DNA from: Acidobacteriota bacterium
GTDB taxonomy: Bacteria; Acidobacteriota; Terriglobia; Terriglobales; Acidobacteriaceae
Reading direction: 5' to 3'
Assembly: GCA_018268915.1 (NCBI GenBank)
Contig: JAFDVQ010000005.1
Span: forward strand, 310,001-374,000
Length of the DNA: 64,000 nt
Shown here: positions 7,854 to 14,609 of the stretch, one piece after another
Layout: each line of letters opens with the position of its first letter
How positions within the stretch are numbered: the first letter of the stretch is position 1
The notes under the pieces: model-generated
Database searches by the model: none
The model's input: only the letters and a program-made list of their open reading frames with translations
What the model was told of the DNA's origin: nothing
Translations under genes and position numbers: made by a program

Positions 7854-10382
7854 CTATCGCCGAGCGGAGGGCGTCACGTTTGGTTTCTCCCTGCCCCATT
7901 GCAGTTTTAATCCCACACGCACACTCGTCGGCAAGCTTACAAATCCAATTGGCGCGATGTGCTGATTGTTGGTCAAGTTCTCGGCCTGTGCATACGCGCT
8001 CACCCAGTCGCGGAGACGAACGCTTCCACCCAGATCCACCTTTGCAAACCCGTGATCAAGATTCCGGTTAGGAAGCAGCAGACTGTTTCCGCCGGTCTGA
8101 TCTTCCCCGCCTAGAAATGTCGAATCATCCGCTCTGCTTGCAAATGCCGTGTTGAACAGCAGCGTCACACGGCTCCGCGAGTAGCTTGCCGAAATGAACC
8201 CCGTATGCGGAGGCCGCCGGAATGGCCGCGCTCCCACCAGGGGCGAATATGTTCCCACCGGAATTCCGTTATATGTCGGCACCGGCCCCAGCAGGTCCAC
8301 ATCATCGTTCGTGTACGACCTCTGAATCACGGCATCTAGATACGTGTATCCGCCGCGAAGAAAGAGATAGCGCCCAATACCGCTCTCCATCGTCGTTTCA
8401 ACACCCATCGCGCGAAACGCCTCCGTGTTTAGGGTTAATTCGTAGGCGAAATCGTTTTGCAACTGCTGTTCGAGTGCCTTCTGCTGCTCCTGCGAAAGAT
8501 TCGGCAGCAACGCCGGAATCAGGTTCCAACCGACGTATTCGATCTGACGACCAAACTGGTTGTGAAAGAAGCTCGCCTTGAATATGAGATGTTCGCTCGC
8601 CAGTGACTGCTCAACTCCGCCTTCATAGGTCCGAGCTGTCGGCGCCTGGATCGGCGAGATATGCATCTGCGCGATCGTGTCTTGCCCGCCATTCAGACTC
8701 AGAAACTTGTAGAGAGAATAGAATTCGTCAGTCAGCGAAGGCTCGCGCACCGCATCGCCGAAGTTGAAAAGCACCCGCGTCCCGCTGAAGATTCCCCTCC
8801 GCGGCTTCAGAGCATAGAACGAAACGCCCGCCCGCGGAGTCGTTTGCACACCGAACAGCGAATAGTGCTCAAGATCGCCGCCTAGCGTGTAGAACAACCG
8901 GCTCTTGAAGTCCCCATGCACAGCGGCTCGGTAGTCATAGTTCGTCCGCTCTACCGGCGGATAGTACAGGCTCCCCGGCTCCGACCCGCGCTCATTCTCA
9001 AACTGAAAACCAATCTGCGCCATCAGGTGAGGAGTGACCGTGTAGTTCCCCTGATAGATCAATGCATCCCGATTCGAGACCAACTGATGCCCCTGCGGAT
9101 AATCTCCCGGGAAATCCAGCATCGCCTGCCCGGTCGCCGAATAGCCGTTCGCTCCGGTAATCGTCACGTTGTTGCCGAAGTACGCCTGATCCCCGAACAT
9201 GTCGTACGTCTGCAGCGTTCCGCTAGCCTCCCACAGATTGAACTGCTCACGCTTACGCGTTGCGCCATACCGCACCATGTTGTGGAAGTCCGGCGTGGTC
9301 TGGTTATCAATCGATCCGCTGATGTAGAGATCCTGATCCTTCTCCGTCGCGTTATCTGCAATCTGGTGGAATTCCCATGTCCCCGGCACTCCCGTCGCAT
9401 CCACGCCGTACAGCAATGTCCCGCGCAACTGCGTTGATCCAGTAAGAGCCAGACCGACATTCGCTGCAACGGTTCCCGCGTGATACGGATCGCGCGGCAG
9501 ATCGTTATCGGTCTGCATCCAGCTGTATGCGCCCAGATAATCTAGTTTCCCGAACGTACCTGCCGCCGTCAGATCCTCGTGCGAACTTTGAAAATTTCCC
9601 CAGTCCCCGTGAAAAATCAGCGACGGAAAATCAGTGGTGCCGTGCTGTGTCGCGACATTCACCACTCCGCTCTCGGCATCCGCACCATACAGGCTGGAGT
9701 TCGGCCCACGGTAAACTTCGCTGCGCTCCATTCCGGTCGTCGTCAGTGGCCCGAAGTCGAACCGCCCACCCAGATCGCCGGCGTTGATGCCATTCACCAT
9801 CACCAGATTCGAGTCTGAATCGCCCCCGCGCACAAACAGAGAGGTCTGGCTCCCGCGTTGCCCTGCCTGCACAACCGACGTCCCCGGCATCTGCCTCAGA
9901 GCGCTCGCCAGATCCGTACTCAGCTCAAGTTCCTGCGGACCGATCACGCTCGTCGCCGCTCCGGTCTGCCGCTGTGGCGTGGGAGTACCGGTGGCCGTCA
10001 CAACAATCGACTCGTGCACCCACTCCGGCTCCAGCACGATGCTCCGCTCGATGCTGTCCAGTTGGCCCGCGTAGAATCCCGGCGTCTCCATCTGCCTGAA
10101 CTTCGCGGCCGACACAACCAGATAAAACCGTCCCTTGTGTCCCGTCAGGATCTGAAAACTTCCGTCCGCCCCGGACACCGCCGAACCCACAACTGATCCG
10201 TTCATGATCAGTTGCACCGCAGCGCCCGTCACGCGCGCTCCCGAAGCGTCCGTAACAACACCACGAATGGACGCAGCCTCGACGACTGCCGCGCTGAACA
10301 AAATAAGAATGGATGCGAACAGCCGCGAAATACCTCGGCCGAAAATGACATGCTCGAATCGGTGCAGCAAGCACAACAGCAT
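7854..10382 (-). CDS. TonB-dependent receptor under cobalamin riboswitch control (BtuB-like role)
   Basis: 842 residues. Signal peptide (SRLFASILILFSAAVVEAAS), CarboxypepD_reg-like domain (IRGVVTDASGARVTGAAVQL), plug domain (about 120-230: STDLASALRQMPGTSVVQAG, RGGDSDSNLVMVNGINAGDLGGRFDF), then a beta-barrel. The plug motifs match siderophore/cobalamin receptors better than the other receptors in this window. The open frame extends to 10517, but that lies inside the riboswitch. The ATG at 10382 is the better start, preceded by GGAGG on the minus strand. Because a B12 riboswitch covers the leader, uptake of cobalamin or a cobamide precursor is the best guess. No BtuFCD genes are adjacent, so the inner-membrane step must be elsewhere. 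Confidence 0.88.
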   Translation of the reverse strand: MLLCLLHRFEHVIFGRGISRLFASILILFSAAVVEAASIRGVVTDASGARVTGAAVQLIMNGSVVGSAVSGADGSFQILTGHKGRFYLVVSAAKFRQMETPGFYAGQLDSIERSIVLEPEWVHESIVVTATGTPTPQRQTGAATSVIGPQELELSTDLASALRQMPGTSVVQAGQRGSQTSLFVRGGDSDSNLVMVNGINAGDLGGRFDFGPLTTTGMERSEVYRGPNSSLYGADAESGVVNVATQHGTTDFPSLIFHGDWGNFQSSHEDLTAAGTFGKLDYLGAYSWMQTDNDLPRDPYHAGTVAANVGLALTGSTQLRGTLLYGVDATGVPGTWEFHQIADNATEKDQDLYISGSIDNQTTPDFHNMVRYGATRKREQFNLWEASGTLQTYDMFGDQAYFGNNVTITGANGYSATGQAMLDFPGDYPQGHQLVSNRDALIYQGNYTVTPHLMAQIGFQFENERGSEPGSLYYPPVERTNYDYRAAVHGDFKSRLFYTLGGDLEHYSLFGVQTTPRAGVSFYALKPRRGIFSGTRVLFNFGDAVREPSLTDEFYSLYKFLSLNGGQDTIAQMHISPIQAPTARTYEGGVEQSLASEHLIFKASFFHNQFGRQIEYVGWNLIPALLPNLSQEQQKALEQQLQNDFAYELTLNTEAFRAMGVETTMESGIGRYLFLRGGYTYLDAVIQRSYTNDDVDLLGPVPTYNGIPVGTYSPLVGARPFRRPPHTGFISASYSRSRVTLLFNTAFASRADDSTFLGGEDQTGGNSLLLPNRNLDHGFAKVDLGGSVRLRDWVSAYAQAENLTNNQHIAPIGFVSLPTSVRVGLKLQWGREKPNVTPSARR

Positions 10383-10429
10383 GGAAGGCTCCTCCGTTCC
10401 CCTCGGAACTTGAGCAAGGGTTGAGCGTC

Positions 10430-10625
10430 GAGGACCGGTCTCCTGACTCGCGCTTTTCCTGGGCTGTAACCTTCCCGGAGCCGAACTCCAGTGGTTGAGC
10501 GGAATCGCTCCAGCCAAGTCCCCCTTCTTTCAAAAGTGGGAGCGCTTACAGTTGCGGGGCAGTGGCGGATTTACACCGCCTTCCCGAGCATCCTGACGAT
10601 TGAGGTTGTACCTGAAACCACCCAG
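10430..10625 (-). promoter_or_regulatory. Cobalamin (AdoCbl) riboswitch in the receptor leader
   Basis: Read on the minus strand, the leader shows the class landmarks in order: GGGAAGGCGGTGTAAATCCG, CCACTGCCCCGCAACTGTAAGCG, CCACTGG, a second GGGAAGG, and the B12 box AGTCAGGAGACCGG (about 10434-10449). The B12 box ends about 50 bases before the receptor ATG, placing it to control translation or transcription: high cobalamin should switch expression off. Confidence 0.95.
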
Positions 10626-10750
10626 TTTCCGGGCAGCAAGGCTGTCATGAAATGAGTTTCGATGACATCCACATTTATAAAAGCCGCGGCGCACGAAGTC
10701 AAAATCCTCAGTCACCCACGCGCAGCAAACGCCAGTGCCACGTTCCTGCG

Positions 10751-10780
10751 AAAAAGCAAAGCCGGCAATTGAGCCGGCTC
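10751..10780 (-). terminator. Rho-independent terminator after sodC
   Basis: On the minus strand, AGCCGGC-TCAATT-GCCGGCT is followed by TTGCTTTTT. It lies about 70 bases past the sodC stop codon and closely resembles the terminator at 7797-7826. Confidence 0.75.
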
Positions 10781-10847
10781 ATAGAATTCTTCAGAATGGC
10801 GAGAGTTGTCTCTAACCTCTCGCCCGTTATCTCATATCCACTACTCG

Positions 10848-11372
10848 CTACTTCTCAATCACCCCGCAAGCCACCCTATCACCCGAATTCCCCGAAGGAT
10901 CCGACATCAGGTCATCCGCCTTCGCGTGGACCACCAGCGCCGTCCCGCCTTCATGAAACAGCGAGTTCTGCCCATCTTCCAGCGTCGCTCCGGAGATCAT
11001 GAACGTCGCGCTCGCCTTCCCGTTCTTTCCAACATTCAGGTTGTCCAGATCGCCCACATGCGGATGCGGCTCCTGCGAATTCTTCGCACCATGATGCGCC
11101 CCGGTTGGATTGAAGTGTCCTCCTGCCGTTGTAAACGCAGGCGCCTCGCACTTCCCCACGGTGTGGATATGAATGCCGTGTTCACCCGGAGTCATCTGCG
11201 ATACCTTTACACTTACCTTCACGCCGTTCGCAGCCGGCGTAAACTTCGCCGTCCCGACCGTCGCTCCCTGCGCATTCTTCAGCTCCGCATGAGCAGGTTT
11301 CGCCTTAGCCGCGTTCGCCGCAATGCCTGCACTCAACAACGCGCATCCGATCACCATCAAGCCAATTCGCAT
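10848..11372 (-). CDS. sodC: Periplasmic Cu/Zn superoxide dismutase
   Basis: 174 residues with a signal peptide (MRIGLMVIGCALLSAGIAANA). It converts superoxide to oxygen and hydrogen peroxide in the periplasm. Metal-ligand motifs are all visible: GEHGIHIHTVGKC (copper His pair and the disulfide Cys), GGHFNPTGAHHG (bridging His and zinc His), PHVGDLDN (zinc His and Asp), VVHAKADDLMSDPSGNSGDRVACGVI (last copper His, second disulfide Cys). The start at 11372 has GGAGG about eight bases upstream; a GTG-type extension to 11387 is less likely. It is monocistronic, with a terminator at 10751-10780. Confidence 0.96.
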   Translation of the reverse strand: MRIGLMVIGCALLSAGIAANAAKAKPAHAELKNAQGATVGTAKFTPAANGVKVSVKVSQMTPGEHGIHIHTVGKCEAPAFTTAGGHFNPTGAHHGAKNSQEPHPHVGDLDNLNVGKNGKASATFMISGATLEDGQNSLFHEGGTALVVHAKADDLMSDPSGNSGDRVACGVIEK

Positions 11373-11458
11373 TTCATCAACCTCCATTCACTTCCTACTA
11401 CATGTTCAGCGTGCATCATCTCACACGACCCAACACTCCCAATGGACCACCACCAGTT

Positions 11459-11493
11459 CGGGTGCCCCCGGTCCCTCGCTGTTGCGGACCGGG
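11459..11493. repeat. GGGTGCCCC-type hairpin repeat
   Basis: GGGTGCCCCCGGTCC, loop, then GGACCGGGAA. The stem is CCCGGTCC (11467-11474) with GGACCGGG (11486-11493). First of two tandem copies between sodC and the VOC gene. Confidence 0.75.
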
Positions 11494-11525
11494 AATAGAT
11501 GCTCTGTCGATCAAACTCGCCGGGT

Positions 11526-11560
11526 GGGTGCCCCCGGTCCCTCGCAATTGGGGACCGGGG
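11526..11560. repeat. GGGTGCCCC-type hairpin repeat
   Basis: Second tandem copy. The stem is CCCCGGTCC (11532-11540) with GGACCGGGG (11552-11560); the loop CTCGCAATTGG differs from the neighbouring copy. Confidence 0.75.
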
Positions 11561-11593
11561 ATCGATCGATGAGGAACTTCCAACGAGCACCGC

Positions 11594-11962
11594 CTACAAA
11601 CTAGCCCCGAACGCCAGGAGCCTTCCATCACAATCCTTCACCACAAACTCCCGAGAGTTCCATGGCGTATTCCCCAATGCCCGTGTCACCTCCACACTCT
11701 TCTCCGCATATTCCGCGTGCAGAGCGTCGGCATCTTCAATGTGCAGATATGCATCCAGCAGCTCATCGTCATACTTGTCCGGATTCGCCGTCGGCGGCGC
11801 CGCACACCGGAAATGAATCGCATGCTGATCCCGCGCCACAATTGCATACTGCGGCGGATCCATCCAGGTCCCCAGGCACTCGAACCCGAGCTTCTCTTTG
11901 TAGTAAGCCAGCGTCGCAGGAATGTCGGTCGTAAAGAACAGCGGCACAATCTGTCGAATCAT
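11594..11962 (-). CDS. VOC-superfamily (glyoxalase/bleomycin-resistance-like) protein
   Basis: 122 residues of the vicinal oxygen chelate fold: two beta-alpha-beta-beta-beta units, starting MIRQIVPLFFTTDIPATLAYYKEKLGFEC and ending EFVVKDCDGRLLAFG. In this superfamily paired modules bind a metal or a small ligand; members include glyoxalase I, dioxygenases and drug-binding proteins. The substrate is not evident. The ATG at 11962 fits the conserved family start. A GTG at 11992 with AAGGA only three bases before it is the alternative. No linked genes suggest a pathway. Confidence 0.8.
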   Translation of the reverse strand: MIRQIVPLFFTTDIPATLAYYKEKLGFECLGTWMDPPQYAIVARDQHAIHFRCAAPPTANPDKYDDELLDAYLHIEDADALHAEYAEKSVEVTRALGNTPWNSREFVVKDCDGRLLAFGASL

Positions 11963-12117
11963 GGCCAAGAGTCTACCGCAACCGTTGGTCACTCATCCTT
12001 AATATTCGCTGCGATCGGTACCGTACTTCGATGCCATCCGAATATCCTCGAACAGGCGCCAATCGATCGGCATCTTATTCTCTGAGGGTGATATAAACCC
12101 CCATAAGTGAGGTTTAC

Positions 12118-12690
12118 ATGAAACGACTCTCCACTTTGCTTCTGCTCGCTCTGTTCACTCCATCCGCTGCCATGATCGCGCAACGCTCCACGATCCCCAG
12201 CGGTACGGAAATCACCATCCGCACTGACGTGCCCATCAACGCCGACGTCCAGAACGCCGACACTGCCCACCTCTACCGCGGTAGCGTCAGCAAAGACGTC
12301 CTCGGCTCCAACGGCAAGGTCCTCATCCCGCGCGGTTCCCCGGCACAGCTCGCTGCAGTCCGCGAGAACAACGCGCTCTCCATCGATCTTCGCTCCATCC
12401 GCATCCGGGGCGTCCGCTACACAGTCGACAGTGCCGATGTCCAGGCCGCCAATCAAAAACAAGGAGTCGGCAAAAATGCGCGCACAGGTAAATACGTTGG
12501 CGGCGGAGCCGCTGCCGGAGCCCTCATCGGCGCACTCGCCGGGGGCGGCAAAGGCGCAGCCATCGGCGCTCTCGCCGGAGGCGCAGCCGGCGCCGGAGCC
12601 CAGACTCTCACCCGTGGAAAAAAGCTGAGCGTTCCTGCCGAGAGCAACCTTACCTTCCGCCTCGAACACAACCTCAGAGTCTCAAAATAG
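12118..12690 (+). CDS. Secreted protein with a C-terminal glycine-zipper segment
   Basis: 190 residues. Signal peptide (KRLSTLLLLALFTPSAAMIA), then a beta-rich domain (STIPSGTEITIRTDVPINAD... LYRGSVSKDV... RGSPAQLAAV) and a strongly repetitive Gly/Ala stretch at about 125-165 (GGGAAAGALIGALAGGGKG and GAAIGALAGGAAGAG) that fits the glycine-zipper pattern of outer-membrane or pore-forming proteins. It ends with a short beta segment (LTFRLEHNLRV). The N-terminal half resembles acidobacterial proteins that buffer envelope components, but no function is established. TGAGG lies before the ATG. Confidence 0.75.
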   Translation: MKRLSTLLLLALFTPSAAMIAQRSTIPSGTEITIRTDVPINADVQNADTAHLYRGSVSKDVLGSNGKVLIPRGSPAQLAAVRENNALSIDLRSIRIRGVRYTVDSADVQAANQKQGVGKNARTGKYVGGGAAAGALIGALAGGGKGAAIGALAGGAAGAGAQTLTRGKKLSVPAESNLTFRLEHNLRVSK

Positions 12691-13065
12691 CGAGATTGCA
12701 GATTCCGCTCCACATAGAAGTCGGATCTCGTAGCACGCAGGGCGGACTGAAAAGTCCGTCCATGCATAAGATTGCGAACTCTTACCTGGCAAGGATTGTG
12801 CTCCCGACTGGCCTCGGGTTCGCTCAAATACATGGGAGCCCCCTTAACGTCGATCAATCGCCGGATCAATCAACGGGGCGAACTGCCCATTCCTGGCCGT
12901 TAGCTCCCGCGCCATCCATGAGTGCTAACATTTTAGTGTCGTAGGTATCCGCATTCGTTGGTTCTCTTTGACGGACTATGTATGTGGAAGACGTCTGTTT
13001 TCTTCAGGTTGCTGGATCTTCTCTCATTCCGTAGATCCAAGCGCAAGCCGTTGCTTACTACATTT
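12691..13065. other. Intergenic stretch before tRNA-Arg
   Basis: No gene with a ribosome binding site or family features is visible. It presumably carries the tRNA promoter close to its right end; a TTGACG at about 12970 could be a -35 box, but I cannot pair it confidently with a -10. Confidence 0.4.
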
Positions 13066-13142
13066 GGCCCCGTAGCTCAGGTGGATAGAGCAGCAGTTTC
13101 CTAAACTGCGTGTCGGAAGTTCGAATCTTCCCGGGGTCACCA
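13066..13142 (+). tRNA. tRNA-Arg (anticodon CCT)
   Basis: 77 bases. Acceptor stem GGCCCCG (13066-13072) pairs with CGGGGTC (13132-13138, one G-T), discriminator A, and CCA is encoded. The D arm TAGCTCAGGTGGATAGAGCA, the anticodon stem-loop GCAGT-TTCCTAA-ACTGC with CCT, and the T arm with GTTCGAATC are all present. It reads AGG codons. Confidence 0.96.
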
Positions 13143-13375
13143 CTCCTGAGAGCCTCCTCAGCCATAATGCGGGTCATGAGACAAGCCGTTTCTCGACGCC
13201 GCGCAACAGCTTTCCTCGGATGCGCATATTCTCGATACGTCCATGCCCTGATGCTCAGTCGACGGTATTGCGCCTGTGATTTCAATCGTGATTACTCTCG
13301 GCAGGCCGTGAGCCGACCTCCTGGCCGATGATGATCCTCGACCATGAGCGTTTGTCAGGGCTGGATCGCCGAGGA

Positions 13376-13594
13376 TCAGGACTCACACGATTCCCAGCAG
13401 TCACGTCCTTCATGGCATGCTGATCGGTGCACAAAGTGGCTATCTGGGCCGGCCTTACCCATGGTTTTGAGACACCAATAGGTCGCCGTCGAACCGGTCA
13501 GTTCCAGAATCTCTGCGTCCGAATCTTCAAAGGCTCCATAGCTGGACTTGCTACGAAGAGACTTGCAGCGGATCTGCACAAGCTCAATGGTCAT
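13376..13594 (-). CDS. Small Cys-rich protein downstream of the aldehyde oxidase operon (72 aa)
   Basis: ATG at 13594, ten bases after the FAD-subunit stop codon, with GAGGA overlapping that stop as ribosome binding site, so it is probably the last gene of the operon. Seen: TIELVQIRCKSL at the start, then TGSTATYWCLKTMGKAGPDS and HRSACHEGRDCWESC at the end, giving five Cys. No signal peptide. The Cys/Trp pattern and its operon position support a real small protein, perhaps metal-binding or an oxidase accessory factor. I do not know a function and give none. Confidence 0.6.
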   Translation of the reverse strand: MTIELVQIRCKSLRSKSSYGAFEDSDAEILELTGSTATYWCLKTMGKAGPDSHFVHRSACHEGRDCWESCES

Positions 13595-13604
13595 TTCATC
13601 ATCC

Positions 13605-14609
13605 TCATCCCACGGCGCTGGGATCGCGATCAATCTGCCCGGCAGCGAGCAGGATTGTTCGATAAATTGCAGTTTGGAAAAGCTGGACCTTATAGCCGTT
13701 TTGCGAAAGTGGGGTTGCGTTCTGCATAGCCGCCTTTGCCGCTGCCCGTGCTGTAGCCTCACTTATCGTTGCGCCAGCCAGGGCTTCCTCTGCCCTGTTC
13801 GCGCGGATCGGTGTTGGCGCAGCAACGCCGAGTACAACCGACGCCCTCCGGCATTTATCTCCGTCCATGACAAGAACGACTCCCGCGTCTGCAAGGGGCC
13901 AGTCGAAGCTCTCTTTCTCTCCGTACTTCTGATAAGCCGAACGCGTACCGGTTTCCGGCTTGGGAACGAATATCTCCGTGATTATCTCGTCAGGCTGCAG
14001 AACCGTCTCGTTGATCACGTCCTTTTCCGGAGCGACGTAGAAGTCGCTGATCTTCACGGTACGCTTGCCACGCTTGCTCGCGATTTCAACCCGCGCATTC
14101 ATCGCGAGAAGCGGAACCGCGGTGGACGACGGATGAACCGAGGCACAGGTTCCGTTGTTCATGACGGCGTGATACTGATTTTCTCCATCGTGCGCGTGAC
14201 ACTCCCGGCTAGAGCCGCCCTTCTTCTTGCAGTCGAAATCACTGGAACGGAAATACCAGCAGCGCGGACGTTGCGTGATGTTGCCGCCAATCGTCGCCAT
14301 GTTTCGCACTTGAGGTGTGGCAGCGTGTCCTGCGGCATCGGCCAGCGCAGAGTAGTCGCGACGGATTTCAGAATGTTCAGAGATCTCAGACAGCGTGCTG
14401 AGAGGCTTGATGTGCAGTCCGTCCGGTCCCGAGGTAATGCCTCGAAGTTCCCCGATGTTGCGAATATTGACCAGACGAGGTGGGCTGACGATGCCCTCCT
14501 TCATCAGATCGAGGAGATCGATACCTCCTGCCTTGAGAACCGCGCCATCCTTGAGCTCGGACAACGCCTGATCTACCGTCGTGCAATTTGCGAATGCAAA
14601 GCGGTTCAT
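13605..14609 (-). CDS. paoB: Aldehyde oxidoreductase FAD-binding subunit with 4Fe-4S insertion (PaoB-like)
   Basis: 334 residues of the CO-dehydrogenase flavoprotein/xanthine dehydrogenase medium-subunit family. FAD motifs KAGGIDLLDLMK and ATIGGNITQRPRC are present. The family segment CWYFRSSDFDC...SSREC...NNGTC holds the extra cysteines that bind a 4Fe-4S cluster in Escherichia coli PaoB (YagS), which separates it from ordinary xanthine dehydrogenase medium subunits. It passes electrons from the molybdenum and 2Fe-2S centres to the acceptor. The start overlaps the stop of the large subunit (ATGA), indicating translational coupling. Confidence in the family is high; the aldehyde range is not readable. 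Confidence 0.92.
   Translation of the reverse strand: MNRFAFANCTTVDQALSELKDGAVLKAGGIDLLDLMKEGIVSPPRLVNIRNIGELRGITSGPDGLHIKPLSTLSEISEHSEIRRDYSALADAAGHAATPQVRNMATIGGNITQRPRCWYFRSSDFDCKKKGGSSRECHAHDGENQYHAVMNNGTCASVHPSSTAVPLLAMNARVEIASKRGKRTVKISDFYVAPEKDVINETVLQPDEIITEIFVPKPETGTRSAYQKYGEKESFDWPLADAGVVLVMDGDKCRRASVVLGVAAPTPIRANRAEEALAGATISEATARAAAKAAMQNATPLSQNGYKVQLFQTAIYRTILLAAGQIDRDPSAVG

Noticed and set aside
10383-10517. Extension of the cobalamin-regulated receptor to an upstream ATG
   Set aside because: These codons lie within the riboswitch; the ATG at 10382 has a proper ribosome binding site.
13058-13285. 75-codon frame on the minus strand containing KIRTSDTQFRKLLLYPPELRG
   Set aside because: It is the antisense of tRNA-Arg(CCT) and its flank, a well-known false protein prediction.
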